From NCBI GenBank assembly GCA_902569975.1, contig CACFWD010000002.1:1-64000 (forward strand): DNA of 64,000 nucleotides. The letters are read 5' to 3'. Position 1 is the first letter of the stretch. Each line of letters starts with the position of its first letter. Origin of the DNA: an uncultured Pelagibacteraceae bacterium. GTDB taxonomy: Bacteria; Pseudomonadota; Alphaproteobacteria; Pelagibacterales; Pelagibacteraceae. Both the position numbers and the translations under genes were made by a program. Shown piece by piece: positions 36,361 through 45,419 of this stretch. Under the pieces are notes generated by a model. That model did not search any database, had not been told where the DNA came from, and saw only the letters and a program-made list of their open reading frames with translations.

Positions 36361-37155
36361 ATGCAAATTATTTCAGTCATAAATCAAAAAGGAGGGGTAG
36401 GAAAAACAACTACTGTAATAAATCTTGCTGCTGGATTGTCTCAACAAAACAAAAAAATTTTAGTAATTGATCTTGATCCACAAGGAAATGCAACAACCGG
36501 TCTAGGATTATCAAACATAGATAACTCAAGTGAAACAATTTATGGGGTATTAAATGGAACCAAGGACATTGGTGAGGTAATTAAAAAAACAGATTTTGAA
36601 AATTTAGATATTATAACTTCTAATGTAGACTTATCTGGATTGGAGGTAGAAACAGCCGATGATAGTAATAGGGCCTTCATATTGAAGATGAAATTAACCG
36701 CATATTTTAATGATTCTAGAGGATTTTACGATTATGTTCTAATTGACTGCCCACCTTCTCTAAGTTTACTGACTGTCATGGCTCTCGTAAGCTCAAATTC
36801 ACTATTGGTGCCTCTTCAGACAGAATTTTTTGCTTTAGAAGGTCTTACTCAACTTATGAAAACTATTGAGAGAATTAAAGTGAGGTTAAACCCAGATTTG
36901 AAAATAAGAGGCATACTTTTAACAATGTATGACAAAAGAAATAAACTTTCGTCTCAAGTGGAAAAAGAAGCTAGAGATTATTTTAGCGAAAAAGTTTATT
37001 CAACAGTGATACCAAGAAACGTTAGATTATCAGAGGCTCCATCCCATGGTATGCCAGTTTTAATTTATGATAAAACTTGTCCTGGAAGCAAATCATATTT
37101 CAATTTTACTGATGAATTTATTAATCAAGAAACATCAATGGGGAGTGCTGCTTAA
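36361..37155 (+). CDS. parA: Chromosome-partitioning ATPase ParA (Soj)
   Basis: ParA is the Walker-type ATPase that drives origin segregation with ParB-parS. The 264-residue protein starts IISVINQKGGVGKTTTVINLAAGLS with deviant Walker A K10-T17, then DLDPQGNATTGLG, YVLIDCPPSLSLLT and the C-terminal RNVRLSEAPSHGMPVLIYD. It begins on the base after the rsmG stop codon, and its stop overlaps parB by one base. Confidence 0.97.
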   Translation: MQIISVINQKGGVGKTTTVINLAAGLSQQNKKILVIDLDPQGNATTGLGLSNIDNSSETIYGVLNGTKDIGEVIKKTDFENLDIITSNVDLSGLEVETADDSNRAFILKMKLTAYFNDSRGFYDYVLIDCPPSLSLLTVMALVSSNSLLVPLQTEFFALEGLTQLMKTIERIKVRLNPDLKIRGILLTMYDKRNKLSSQVEKEARDYFSEKVYSTVIPRNVRLSEAPSHGMPVLIYDKTCPGSKSYFNFTDEFINQETSMGSAA

Positions 37156-37997
37156 TGGATAAAATTAAAAAAGGCTTGGGACGTGGATTATCATCATTGA
37201 TAGGTGAGACAAAAGCAGAGAAACAAAAAAATGAATTATCAATTAGCGATCTAAAACCAAATAAGTATCAACCTAGAAAAATTTTTGATGAATCTAATTT
37301 ACAAGAATTAACTAATTCAATTAAAGAAAGAGGCATGATACAACCTATCATAGTCCGAAAATCAATTAATGAAAAATCAAAATTCGAGATAATTGCAGGT
37401 GAAAGGAGATGGCTTGCAGCTCAAAAAGCAGGCCTTCATACAGTACCTGTGGTAATTACTGAAGCGGATGATTTAAAATCATTAGAATTTGCAATTGTTG
37501 AAAATGTTCAAAGGCATGATCTAAACCCACTAGAAGAGGCACAGGGATATAAAAGATTAATAGATGATTTTTCTTATGACCAAGAAAAAGTATCAAAATT
37601 TATTGGAAAAAGTCGAAGCCATATAACTAATTCATTAAGACTTTTAACATTACCTCCAGATGTGATAAAATTGATTGAAACTCAAAAATTAACTGCCGGG
37701 CACGCAAAAATTTTAGTTGGTCTTGAAAACGCTAGTTTTGTTGCAGCTAAAATTGTAGAAAAAAAATTATCTGTAAGACAATCAGAAAATTTTGTAAAAA
37801 TTTTTAAAACAAAAAAAAATAAGTTAAAAGATAATAAAGATGTAAATATAAGAGAATTAGAAAATTCTCTATCAGAAAAAATTGGAATAAACGTAACAAT
37901 TAAAAATAATAGGCAAAACAAAGGGACTATTACTTTCTCTTACAAAGAAATTGACCAATTAAATAAAATAATTGAGATAATTAAGTTAAACTACTAG
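37155..37997 (+). CDS. parB: Chromosome-partitioning protein ParB (Spo0J)
   Basis: ParB is the CTP-dependent clamp that loads at parS and spreads. The 280-residue protein has the N-terminal LGRGLSSLIGE that contacts ParA, the ParB box GERRWLAAQKAG at residues 82-93, NVQRHDLNPLEEAQGYKRL, and a helix-turn-helix with VSKFIGKSRSHITNSLRLLTLP. The C-terminal dimerisation region is Lys/Asn-rich. The cognate parS lies about 1.4 kb upstream, inside rsmG. The end overlaps holA by 17 bp, tail-to-tail. Confidence 0.96.
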   Translation: MDKIKKGLGRGLSSLIGETKAEKQKNELSISDLKPNKYQPRKIFDESNLQELTNSIKERGMIQPIIVRKSINEKSKFEIIAGERRWLAAQKAGLHTVPVVITEADDLKSLEFAIVENVQRHDLNPLEEAQGYKRLIDDFSYDQEKVSKFIGKSRSHITNSLRLLTLPPDVIKLIETQKLTAGHAKILVGLENASFVAAKIVEKKLSVRQSENFVKIFKTKKNKLKDNKDVNIRELENSLSEKIGINVTIKNNRQNKGTITFSYKEIDQLNKIIEIIKLNY

Positions 37998-38985
37998 GCT
38001 GATTAATTGTTTCCAAGATAAAATTATTAGTAATTTCATTTGATAATTTTGAATTTCTTTTAATTAATAACTCTAAGTTATTCACTTTGATTATAATTTT
38101 TTTAATATCTTCTATAGATAATGTATTTAATTGTTTTTTAATGATTTCTTTATCCTTCCAAAAAATTGGAGGCTTGTAGGCTGAAATAACATCTTTTTCA
38201 CTCTTATTTTCAGCAATTTCTTCTTTTAGTTTTTTTAATCTTTTTAATTTATATAAAAATGATTTTATTATTAAAATATTATCTTCTGCTGAGGGATTAT
38301 TTTCATTTAAAATGTTTATTGTTTTATTTTTATTTTTAGCAAGACATTGATCAGTTAATTCAGATATTTTATAATCTTCAGCTGAACTAATTATTTTTAA
38401 AAGGTCATCGTATTCAATTAATGGCTTGTCTTTACTAAAGTTTTTAATTTTTTCTAATTCATTTTTTAAACTTATTCTATTCCCTTTAGATTTTTCTAAA
38501 ATATAATTTATATTTTGTATCGAAATTCTAATCTTGTTTTCATTTAAATAATTTTGAGCCAAACTTAGAAGAGTTTGATAATTATCTTCATAGAATGGGA
38601 CTATTATCAAATCTTTGTTTTTCTCAAAAAAACTTCTTAACTTAGATTTTTTTTCTAAAATACCAGCTTTTAATATTAATTTAAAATCATTATTTTCTTT
38701 TTTAAGAATATCTTTAATTAATTCTAATATCTTATCTGAAACACGATTTATTATTATTAATTTTTCATTTTCAAAAAAAGATTTATTAAATAAGCCAACT
38801 GTAAATTTATCTGTATCTGACAATATTTCTGTTTCCTCATAAGTGTATAAATTTTTCGAGAAAAAGTTCTTTATATCTTTATTAATTATCTCATCTATCA
38901 AATCGCTGTTTTGGCCATATAAAAGATAAATACTTGTTTTGGTTTTTAAATTATTTTTTAAATCGTAAGATTTTATTATCATCAA
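37981..38985 (-). CDS. holA: DNA polymerase III delta subunit
   Basis: HolA opens the beta clamp as part of the clamp loader. The 334-residue protein is very Lys/Asn/Ile-rich and diverged, but the N-terminal IYLLYGQNSDLIDEIINK and LIIINRVSDKILELI segments, and a C-terminal helical domain with ENNPSAEDNILIIKSFLYKLKRL, fit HolA. It follows lptE with a 4-base overlap, the usual leuS-lptE-holA order that also exists in E. coli. Confidence 0.88.
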   Translation of the reverse strand: MMIIKSYDLKNNLKTKTSIYLLYGQNSDLIDEIINKDIKNFFSKNLYTYEETEILSDTDKFTVGLFNKSFFENEKLIIINRVSDKILELIKDILKKENNDFKLILKAGILEKKSKLRSFFEKNKDLIIVPFYEDNYQTLLSLAQNYLNENKIRISIQNINYILEKSKGNRISLKNELEKIKNFSKDKPLIEYDDLLKIISSAEDYKISELTDQCLAKNKNKTINILNENNPSAEDNILIIKSFLYKLKRLKKLKEEIAENKSEKDVISAYKPPIFWKDKEIIKKQLNTLSIEDIKKIIIKVNNLELLIKRNSKLSNEITNNFILETINQPSSLT

Positions 38986-39431
38986 GAGACCAAATAAATA
39001 ATGATTTCATTTATAATTATATCTATAAGATCATCTTTAATTGAATTTTGATAATCAACTAGCTCAAAATTATTTTGCTTATTGTTGTAAATAAATTGTT
39101 TAACAAAATTTTTATTTTGAACAATTTCATTATTTATATTTCTAACTTCTAAATTTACCTCAATCATACTTTTAAAGGAAAGTACCTGTCCTTTAGAGTT
39201 TTTTGAGGCTGGTTCGATCTTATATAAGCTTGATAAATTTAATTGATTTTTTTTTTCATTGTTATCGTTTACTGAAATTGGGAGAGCATTAATGATTATT
39301 TTATTAATACTTTCGTCACCATTTAATTTGATTTTTGAATATTCTATGTTTTTTAAATTTTTATTCAGGTAAACAGGCTGATAACCACAGCTCGAAAGAA
39401 AAAATAACAGAACCAAAAGAACTTTATGCAT
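38982..39431 (-). CDS. lptE: LPS-assembly lipoprotein LptE
   Basis: LptE plugs the LptD barrel that inserts lipopolysaccharide in the outer membrane. The 149-residue lipoprotein has a short signal peptide ending in the lipobox FLSSC (Cys at residue 15), followed by GYQPVY, the typical LptE start. The middle is a beta-strand-rich domain with FKSMIEVNLEVR. Call rests on lipobox, size and position between leuS and holA, since overall similarity is low. Confidence 0.86.
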   Translation of the reverse strand: MHKVLLVLLFFLSSCGYQPVYLNKNLKNIEYSKIKLNGDESINKIIINALPISVNDNNEKKNQLNLSSLYKIEPASKNSKGQVLSFKSMIEVNLEVRNINNEIVQNKNFVKQFIYNNKQNNFELVDYQNSIKDDLIDIIINEIIIYLVS

Positions 39432-41980
39432 TATTTAATTATAAAATTTATTAATCTGTCTTTAATATATATTGTTTTGACTAATTCTCCATTATTTAAA
39501 TATTTAGAAATAAGTAATTTATCTTTTATCAAAGAAATTAATTCTTTTTCACTTAGATTATTTTCAATTGTAATGGTGTTTCTCTTTTTTCCATTGACCT
39601 GGATTACAATAAGTTTTTTATCTTGAATTAAATATTTTTCTTTTACATCAGGCCATTTAAGGTTTTCTATATTATTATTGTCATGAAATTTTGTCAGACA
39701 TTCATTTGCTAAATGTGGGATCACTGGAGACATTGCAATCAAGATTCTTTTAAAACTTTCTTTTAAATTCTTATAGTTTTTATTTTCCTCTGACACTTCT
39801 CTAAAAAAAGAGTAGATCTCATAAAATGAAGCAATCATAACATTATATCTAAATTTTTCTAGGGATTGGTTCATTTTACTAATGATCCGATTTGAAAAAA
39901 TTTCTATTTTGTCGTTTTCTTGTTCGTAATTTAATTTTGTAATCTGAAAAATTTTTTCACTTAATCCCCACATTTTCTGAATAAACTTAAATGATGAAAG
40001 CATTCCTTCATCTGACCATTGAATATCTCTCTCAGGTGGACTGTCAGCTAAAATAAAAAATCTAACTGAGTCTGCTCCATATTTATCAATCATTTTTTGG
40101 GGATCGATGGTGTTTTTTTTTGATTTTGACATGGACTCTGATGGTCCCACGGTCACTTTTTTTGATTGATCTATTTTTTGAAAAAATTCCTTACCATCAT
40201 TGGTGATTACTTCATCGGGGCTTAACCAATTATTCTTTTCATCCTTGTATGTTTCGTGACATACCATCCCCTGAGTAAATAGTCCTTTAAATGGTTCTTT
40301 CAAATTTATATCTTTATTATCCATATCAATTGCTCTCATAAAAAATCTTGAATATAATAAGTGTAAAATTGCATGCTCTACACCACCAATATACTGATCA
40401 ACCGGCATCCAATAATTGATTTCATCTTTATTGAAAGGTTTTTCTTTGTTTCCTGGTGAACAAAATCTTAGATAATACCAAGATGAATCAACGAATGTAT
40501 CTAACGTGTCAGTTTCTCTTACACATTTTTTTCCGTCTATAACTATATTTTTCCATTTATTCTCAGCATCCAATGGATTACCAATTGAGTTAATATTTAT
40601 GTTGTCAGGAAGTTTAACAGGTAAATCTTTTTCAGGAATTTTAACAATGTTATTGTTTTCGTCATAAGCAATTGGTATTGGGCATCCCCAATATCTTTGT
40701 CTTGAAATTCCCCAATCTTTAAGTCTAAAGTTAACTTTTCTTTTTCCAAGATTTTTATTTTCTAATATATCTATTGTTCCATTAATTGACTCATCTGGAA
40801 CTTTCATTCCATTTAGAAATTCTGAATTAATTATAAAACCTTCACCAGTATAAGGTTTATCGTTTACTTTGTAATTTTCATTCTCGTCTTTTGGTCTAAC
40901 AACAGTCTTAACTTCAAGATTATATTTTTTAGCAAAATCAAAATCTCTTTGATCGTGCGCTGGACATCCAAAAACAGCACCTAGTCCATAATCCATTAAA
41001 ACAAAATTTGCAAAATAAACAGGAACTTTTTTACTTTGATCAAATGGATTAAGGGCAAATAAATTAGTTTTAAATCCAATTTTTTCAGCTTGAGCAATTG
41101 ACTCTTCTGTAGTACCAGAAGTTGAACAGGCTTTTTTAAATTCTAAAAAATTTTTATCTTTAGTGTAATATTTGGCTAGTGGATGATCAATTGATAAAGC
41201 TATGAAAGATAAGCCAAAAAGAGTATCTGGCCTTGTGGTGTAACATTTTATTTGATTTACATTATTTGATCCTTCTATTTGAAAATCAATTTCACAACCA
41301 TAGGATTTTCCAATCCAATTTTTTTGCATTGTTTTAACTTTTTCCGGCCATTCGTTTAAAAGTTTTAAATCTTGTAATAGTTCATCAGAAAATCTTGAAA
41401 TTTTAAAAAACCATTGATTTAATTTTTTTCTTTCTACAACAGCTCCCGATCGCCAACCTTTACCATCAATTACTTGCTCATTTGCAAGAACAGTTTTGTC
41501 TATTGGATCCCAATTTACATAACTATCTTTCCTATAAACTAGACCTTTATCAAAAAATTCTAAGAACATTTTTTGCTGGTGTTTATAGTAATCTTCAGAG
41601 CATGTAGATAATTCTCTATTCCAATCAATAGAAAGTCCTAGTTTTAAAAGTTGATCCTTCATTATTTTAATATTGTTTTCTGTCCAAGTTTTTGGGCTTA
41701 TATTATTTTGTTTTGCTGCATTTTCTGCTGGCATCCCAAAAGAGTCCCAACCCATTGGATGTAACACATTATATCCTTGTAATGATTTATACCTGGAGAG
41801 AACATCTCCTAATGTGTAGTTTCTTACATGGCCCATATGAATTTTCCCAGAGGGATAAGGAAACATTTCTAAACAGTAAAATTTTTTCTTATTTGTATTA
41901 ATTTTGACTGAAAAACTTTTTTTTTTTGACCAAACTTCCTGCCATTTATTTTCAATGATTCTAAAGTTATATCTACTCAC
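39431..41980 (-). CDS. leuS: Leucyl-tRNA synthetase
   Basis: LeuS charges tRNA-Leu. The 849-residue class Ia synthetase has the HIGH-type motif [16 protein letters not shown] near residues 40-55, the CP1 editing domain with TRPDTLFG and the [12 protein letters not shown] segment, [17 protein letters not shown], and the KMSKS-type loop [11 protein letters not shown]. Length is normal for bacteria. It is followed by lptE with a one-base overlap, then holA. Confidence 0.98.
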   Translation of the reverse strand: MSRYNFRIIENKWQEVWSKKKSFSVKINTNKKKFYCLEMFPYPSGKIHMGHVRNYTLGDVLSRYKSLQGYNVLHPMGWDSFGMPAENAAKQNNISPKTWTENNIKIMKDQLLKLGLSIDWNRELSTCSEDYYKHQQKMFLEFFDKGLVYRKDSYVNWDPIDKTVLANEQVIDGKGWRSGAVVERKKLNQWFFKISRFSDELLQDLKLLNEWPEKVKTMQKNWIGKSYGCEIDFQIEGSNNVNQIKCYTTRPDTLFGLSFIALSIDHPLAKYYTKDKNFLEFKKACSTSGTTEESIAQAEKIGFKTNLFALNPFDQSKKVPVYFANFVLMDYGLGAVFGCPAHDQRDFDFAKKYNLEVKTVVRPKDENENYKVNDKPYTGEGFIINSEFLNGMKVPDESINGTIDILENKNLGKRKVNFRLKDWGISRQRYWGCPIPIAYDENNNIVKIPEKDLPVKLPDNININSIGNPLDAENKWKNIVIDGKKCVRETDTLDTFVDSSWYYLRFCSPGNKEKPFNKDEINYWMPVDQYIGGVEHAILHLLYSRFFMRAIDMDNKDINLKEPFKGLFTQGMVCHETYKDEKNNWLSPDEVITNDGKEFFQKIDQSKKVTVGPSESMSKSKKNTIDPQKMIDKYGADSVRFFILADSPPERDIQWSDEGMLSSFKFIQKMWGLSEKIFQITKLNYEQENDKIEIFSNRIISKMNQSLEKFRYNVMIASFYEIYSFFREVSEENKNYKNLKESFKRILIAMSPVIPHLANECLTKFHDNNNIENLKWPDVKEKYLIQDKKLIVIQVNGKKRNTITIENNLSEKELISLIKDKLLISKYLNNGELVKTIYIKDRLINFIIK

Positions 41981-42028
41981 TTATAAATAAATATTTATAG
42001 ATTAATTAGTTTAGTTGTATTAAACTAA

Positions 42029-42571
42029 TCATCTTGGTGTTTTTTTAATTTTTCTTCTCTGTGCTTTTTGATCTTGCTTATATTTTGATGCTTTAGTTAA
42101 GATAGTAGACACAAGTTTGTTTTTAATTTCTGGATTATCCTCATTGATAATGCATTCATTTACATTTACACACTTTTTTGTATAAACTTTAACATTAAGT
42201 GCATCTGATCTAATTTCATTAGTTAAGAATCTCACACTAATTTTGATATAATCTTCATAGTTATTATTCTCATTATACCAGTCTGTAATTAATATTCCTC
42301 CACCATAGTCAGCAGAAATTAATGGCATGAATTCTAAAGTGTCTAAACTTGCTCTCCAAAGTTCATTTGATGTTGCAAAATCAAATGTTCCACTGTTTTT
42401 ATTATCAAATAGCTTAAAACCTCGACCTTCATCTAAATTTTTTTGAACTCTTTTTTTAGGCTCTGGAGGAAATTCTCTTGCGTCTGTAGGCCTATAAATT
42501 CCACATGAGTTTAAATGAAATATAATTGTAATTAAAAAAGATACTTTTACTATTAATCTACCTAAATTCAT
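42029..42571 (-). CDS. DUF3576 lipoprotein
   Basis: This 180-residue protein has an N-terminal hydrophobic segment and the lipobox LNSC (Cys at about residue 23), so it is a lipoprotein. The rest matches the alphaproteobacterial DUF3576 family: LWRASLDTLEFMPLISADYGGGILITDWY is its hallmark. The C-terminus is strongly basic. Function unknown; it usually lies beside leuS, as here, and an envelope role is likely. Confidence 0.88.
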   Translation of the reverse strand: MNLGRLIVKVSFLITIIFHLNSCGIYRPTDAREFPPEPKKRVQKNLDEGRGFKLFDNKNSGTFDFATSNELWRASLDTLEFMPLISADYGGGILITDWYNENNNYEDYIKISVRFLTNEIRSDALNVKVYTKKCVNVNECIINEDNPEIKNKLVSTILTKASKYKQDQKAQRRKIKKTPR

Positions 42572-42637
42572 AAATTTATGACATTTCTATATTATAAACC
42601 TAAAAAATATAGTGTTTTTAAGGTAAATAATATAATG

Positions 42638-42646
42638 TGATATAAT
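42638..42646 (+). promoter_or_regulatory. Extended -10 promoter of the porin gene
   Basis: TGATATAAT is a perfect extended -10 (TGN-TATAAT), identical to the element before the Lon-N-domain gene. I see no clear -35. Transcription from here would give a leader of about 105 bases before the porin ATG. Confidence 0.6.
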
Positions 42647-42677
42647 TACAACACTATTAAGATTTATGCAAATTTAA

Positions 42678-42689
42678 GATAAATTTATC
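42678..42689. promoter_or_regulatory. 12 bp palindrome in the porin leader
   Basis: GATAAATTTATC is a perfect 12 bp palindrome about 30 bases downstream of the predicted porin transcription start and 68 bases before the ATG. It may be an operator or a weak RNA hairpin; nothing identifies a binding protein. Confidence 0.4.
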
Positions 42690-42756
42690 AACATAATTTT
42701 TCCAATTCTAATATTTTATGCCTGTTTATAATTATAAAACAAATAGGAGTATATAT

Positions 42757-43692
42757 ATGAACAATTTAAAGAAAATAGGTTTAACAGCTCTAGCTGGATC
42801 CCTAGTTGCTTCTTCTGCTTATGCAGGCGCACTATCGGTTTCTGGTTCAGCAGGTGTTAAATATCAATCAAAGTCAGGTTCTACTGGATCTGCTTCGGTT
42901 CAGGGAAATCCTTACTCTGATAGTAATGGTATTACTTTTTCTGGATCAGGTGATCTAGACAATGGTATGACTGTTGGTTACTCATATACAATGACTGATG
43001 CTGCATTCTCTACTTCAAATGTAACATTAGATATGGGTGATTCAGGTAAATTAGCATTCGGTCATGACTCAGCTCATGGTGGTATTGATACTGTTAAAGA
43101 TAAAATGCCAACTGCAGGTGAGGAAGCATGGGATGATCACGGAGCTGGTGACAGTGCTGGTGTAGTAGATATAGGTGCTGACGCGTCTTTATACTACTCA
43201 GTTAACTTAAATGGTATCACAGCATCAGCGTCATACGCAAGAGTAGGTGCTGGTACAGATTCATCAGTAGCATTAGTTGCTAGTGAATTAGTTGATGGTG
43301 CAACATTCGGTATTGGTGTCGGTACAGATAATACTGGTACATCAGGAACTGAAAATGATCTGTCTACTGTTTTTGCAACGTATGCAACAGGTCCTATGAC
43401 AATTGGTGTTCAATTATCAGAAATTGATAAGACAGCAGCAGATAGCGACATAGACAGAGAAGCAGCAGCAATATCTTTTGCAGTTAACGAAAACCTAAGT
43501 ATTTCTTACGGTTTATCTAATGTAGAATACGAAGATTCAACTAAAGTTGATGCTGAAAGTACAGGTATCTCAGCTTCGTACACTATGGGTGGAATTACTA
43601 TTGGTGCAGTTAACAACAAAACTGATTCTTTTGGTGGATCTTCAGGAACAGACAGAGAGTTTACTGAAGTTTCATTATCATTTGCGTTTTAA
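42757..43692 (+). CDS. Outer-membrane porin
   Basis: This 311-residue porin starts at the ATG at 42757, which is preceded by the ribosome site AGGAG and gives a clear signal peptide (KKIGLTALAGSLVASSAYAG, cleavage after AYA). The mature part is Gly/Ser/Asp-rich with alternating beta strands and ends in a terminal Phe (SLSFAF), the usual outer-membrane assembly signal. Codons and composition are less A+T-rich than its neighbours, as in highly expressed genes. The upstream ATG at 42718 is in frame but has no good ribosome site. A strong terminator follows. It is probably the main or a main porin of this organism. Confidence 0.88.
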   Translation: MNNLKKIGLTALAGSLVASSAYAGALSVSGSAGVKYQSKSGSTGSASVQGNPYSDSNGITFSGSGDLDNGMTVGYSYTMTDAAFSTSNVTLDMGDSGKLAFGHDSAHGGIDTVKDKMPTAGEEAWDDHGAGDSAGVVDIGADASLYYSVNLNGITASASYARVGAGTDSSVALVASELVDGATFGIGVGTDNTGTSGTENDLSTVFATYATGPMTIGVQLSEIDKTAADSDIDREAAAISFAVNENLSISYGLSNVEYEDSTKVDAESTGISASYTMGGITIGAVNNKTDSFGGSSGTDREFTEVSLSFAF

Positions 43693-43709
43693 TTAACGTA
43701 GATTCAAAT

Positions 43710-44276
43710 TTAAAACGGCCTAAGATCTCTTAGGCCGTTTTTTTTTGCCCAACTTATAGAAGCAAATCCTTTTGATTTTAATAGCCTGATTCTTTTATAA
43801 TTTTTTTGGTTAATACCACCTAAAGCAATTAAATTCTTTTTAGAACTTATATTAATTAAATTGAATTTGATTATTCCTAGAAATTTTTTTGATTTTTTAC
43901 TTTTAAAAATTGGTGACAAAAAAATTTCTTCACAGCCTTGTTTACTTTTAATTATAATCTCTTTTAAATTGTGTGCGGAACCAATAATTTTAAAGTTTTT
44001 AGGTAAGTTAAAAGACCCACAATAATTAATTTGTTTATTTAAAGAGGGTATATAAACTCCATCCAAACCTAGTTTAATTGACATCTTAATGTTATTAGAT
44101 AGGTAAAGCTTATTATTACTTTTTTTGCAAAATGCTTTTATTTTTATAAGGTGATCTGTATGATCAATATTTGTATAATTTCTATAGATTATATTTATAT
44201 TCTTACTTAATTTGGATAAATCTGATAAATTAAACTCATCGACATAACAAAAAACTTTAGGTAAAAAATCTTGCAT
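43710..44276 (-). CDS. ThiE-like (thiamine phosphate synthase family) protein
   Basis: This 188-residue TIM-barrel-like protein shows the ThiE/TenI pattern: KLYLSNNIKMSIKLGLDGVYIP, IIGSAHNLKEI, a phosphate-loop GCEEIFLSPIFKSKKSK, and LIALGGINQKN. It is shorter and diverged from true ThiE and lacks a clear pyrophosphate-binding region, so whether it makes thiamine phosphate is uncertain. Its last 11 codons (KKNGLRDLRPF) are encoded by the porin terminator hairpin. Its start codon overlaps that of yggS on the other strand. Confidence 0.75.
   Translation of the reverse strand: MQDFLPKVFCYVDEFNLSDLSKLSKNINIIYRNYTNIDHTDHLIKIKAFCKKSNNKLYLSNNIKMSIKLGLDGVYIPSLNKQINYCGSFNLPKNFKIIGSAHNLKEIIIKSKQGCEEIFLSPIFKSKKSKKFLGIIKFNLINISSKKNLIALGGINQKNYKRIRLLKSKGFASISWAKKNGLRDLRPF
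43712..43746 (+). terminator. Strong terminator after the porin gene
   Basis: The arms AAAACGGCCTAAGA (43712-43725) and TCTTAGGCCGTTTT (43728-43741) are perfectly complementary and are followed by a run of T to 43746. It is oriented for porin transcripts. Its DNA also encodes the last codons of the ThiE-like gene on the other strand. Confidence 0.95.
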
Positions 44277-44924
44277 AAAAGTATAGATAATTTAGCTTTA
44301 ATAAATGATCAGATAAAGAAAAAATTTGGTTTAAAAAGTAATCTTAATATTATTGCAATTAGCAAAACTTTTCCAATGAAGGAAATTGAACATTTAATAA
44401 ATCATGGTCATGTTCATTTCGGTGAAAATAAAGTACAAGAAGCAGTAAACAAATGGACAGATATTAAAAATTCTCTTGAACATGTCCAGCTTCATATGGT
44501 TGGTAAGTTGCAAACAAATAAAACAAAATATGTGATACCTTTATTTGATTATTTGCATTCACTCGACAATATTAAATTAGCTGAAAAAATTTCAATTGAA
44601 CAAAAAAAGGTAAATAAAAAAATTAAAATTTTCATTCAGGTAAATATTGGAAATGAAGTTCAAAAAAGTGGAATAAATATAAAAGACTTGCAAAGTTTTT
44701 ATGAAACTTGCGTCAATAATTTTGATTTAAATATTATAGGTCTTATGTGCCTACCACCCGATAAAGAAGATGCAAAACCCTTTTTTGAAAAAATGAGAGA
44801 ACTTAATAATTTACTTGGCCTTAAAGAGTTAAGTATGGGCATGTCTTCTGATTATTTAGATGCCATCGAGTATGGATCTACTTATGTTAGAATTGGTTCT
44901 AAAATTTTTGGAAAAAGAATTTAA
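44271..44924 (+). CDS. yggS: YggS-family PLP homeostasis protein
   Basis: YggS binds pyridoxal phosphate and helps balance vitamin B6 and amino-acid pools. The 217-residue barrel has IIAISKTFPMKEI (PLP lysine at about K33), HFGENKVQEAVNKW, LHMVGKLQTNK and the C-terminal LSMGMSSDYLDAIEYGSTYVRIGSKIFG. The best start is a TTG at 44271 (HKSIDNLALINDQIKK matches the N-terminus of the family). That TTG overlaps the ATG of the divergent ThiE-like gene by 6 bases in total. Its stop overlaps the L,D-transpeptidase-like gene by 4 bases. Confidence 0.93.
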   Translation: MHKSIDNLALINDQIKKKFGLKSNLNIIAISKTFPMKEIEHLINHGHVHFGENKVQEAVNKWTDIKNSLEHVQLHMVGKLQTNKTKYVIPLFDYLHSLDNIKLAEKISIEQKKVNKKIKIFIQVNIGNEVQKSGINIKDLQSFYETCVNNFDLNIIGLMCLPPDKEDAKPFFEKMRELNNLLGLKELSMGMSSDYLDAIEYGSTYVRIGSKIFGKRI

Positions 44925-45412
44925 TTAATTTTAATTTTTGTATTTTTATTTATCAATCTAAGTAAGATTAACATATCCTTTTTTTTGATCGCTATACACC
45001 CAAGTGTTTTTTTGTAATTTTTTGTTAAATGAATAAATATTGCGCTGCCTTTATTTTTTATTATCCTTTTTGTGTTGTATTCTATTGGTATTAGTATGTC
45101 GTAATTTCTATTCTTTCTAAATAATTTTTCGTGATTAATTTTATTTGTTACTTTAATAATTTTATTATAATTATTACTATGAATATCATCACACCATCCC
45201 ATTGTTTTTTTTATTTTTATCATTTTTAATTTTGTTTTTATGTTAGATATTCTATCCTTTCTGAAGTACACGGGTCCTAAATTATATGTGCCTTTTGGAG
45301 TTTTTTTATCACCTTCAATTTTTTTTGATGTAAATCCTTTTTTTCCTATGACACATTTAAATTTAAAATCATCATATAAAAGTGTATCTTTATTCTTTAT
45401 AAATATTTGCAT
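44921..45412 (-). CDS. L,D-transpeptidase (YkuD) family protein
   Basis: This 163-residue protein has the YkuD-type catalytic pattern with His and Cys in IFIHLTKNYKKTLGCIAIK near residues 125-143, and the earlier GKKGFTSKKIEGDKKTPKGTYNL that resembles the family's start. It is closer to the COG3786-like branch than to peptidoglycan cross-linking enzymes with a LysM domain. No signal peptide is visible, so whether it is exported is unclear. It is convergent with yggS. Confidence 0.78.
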   Translation of the reverse strand: MQIFIKNKDTLLYDDFKFKCVIGKKGFTSKKIEGDKKTPKGTYNLGPVYFRKDRISNIKTKLKMIKIKKTMGWCDDIHSNNYNKIIKVTNKINHEKLFRKNRNYDILIPIEYNTKRIIKNKGSAIFIHLTKNYKKTLGCIAIKKKDMLILLRLINKNTKIKIN

Positions 45413-45419
45413 TTAAAAA

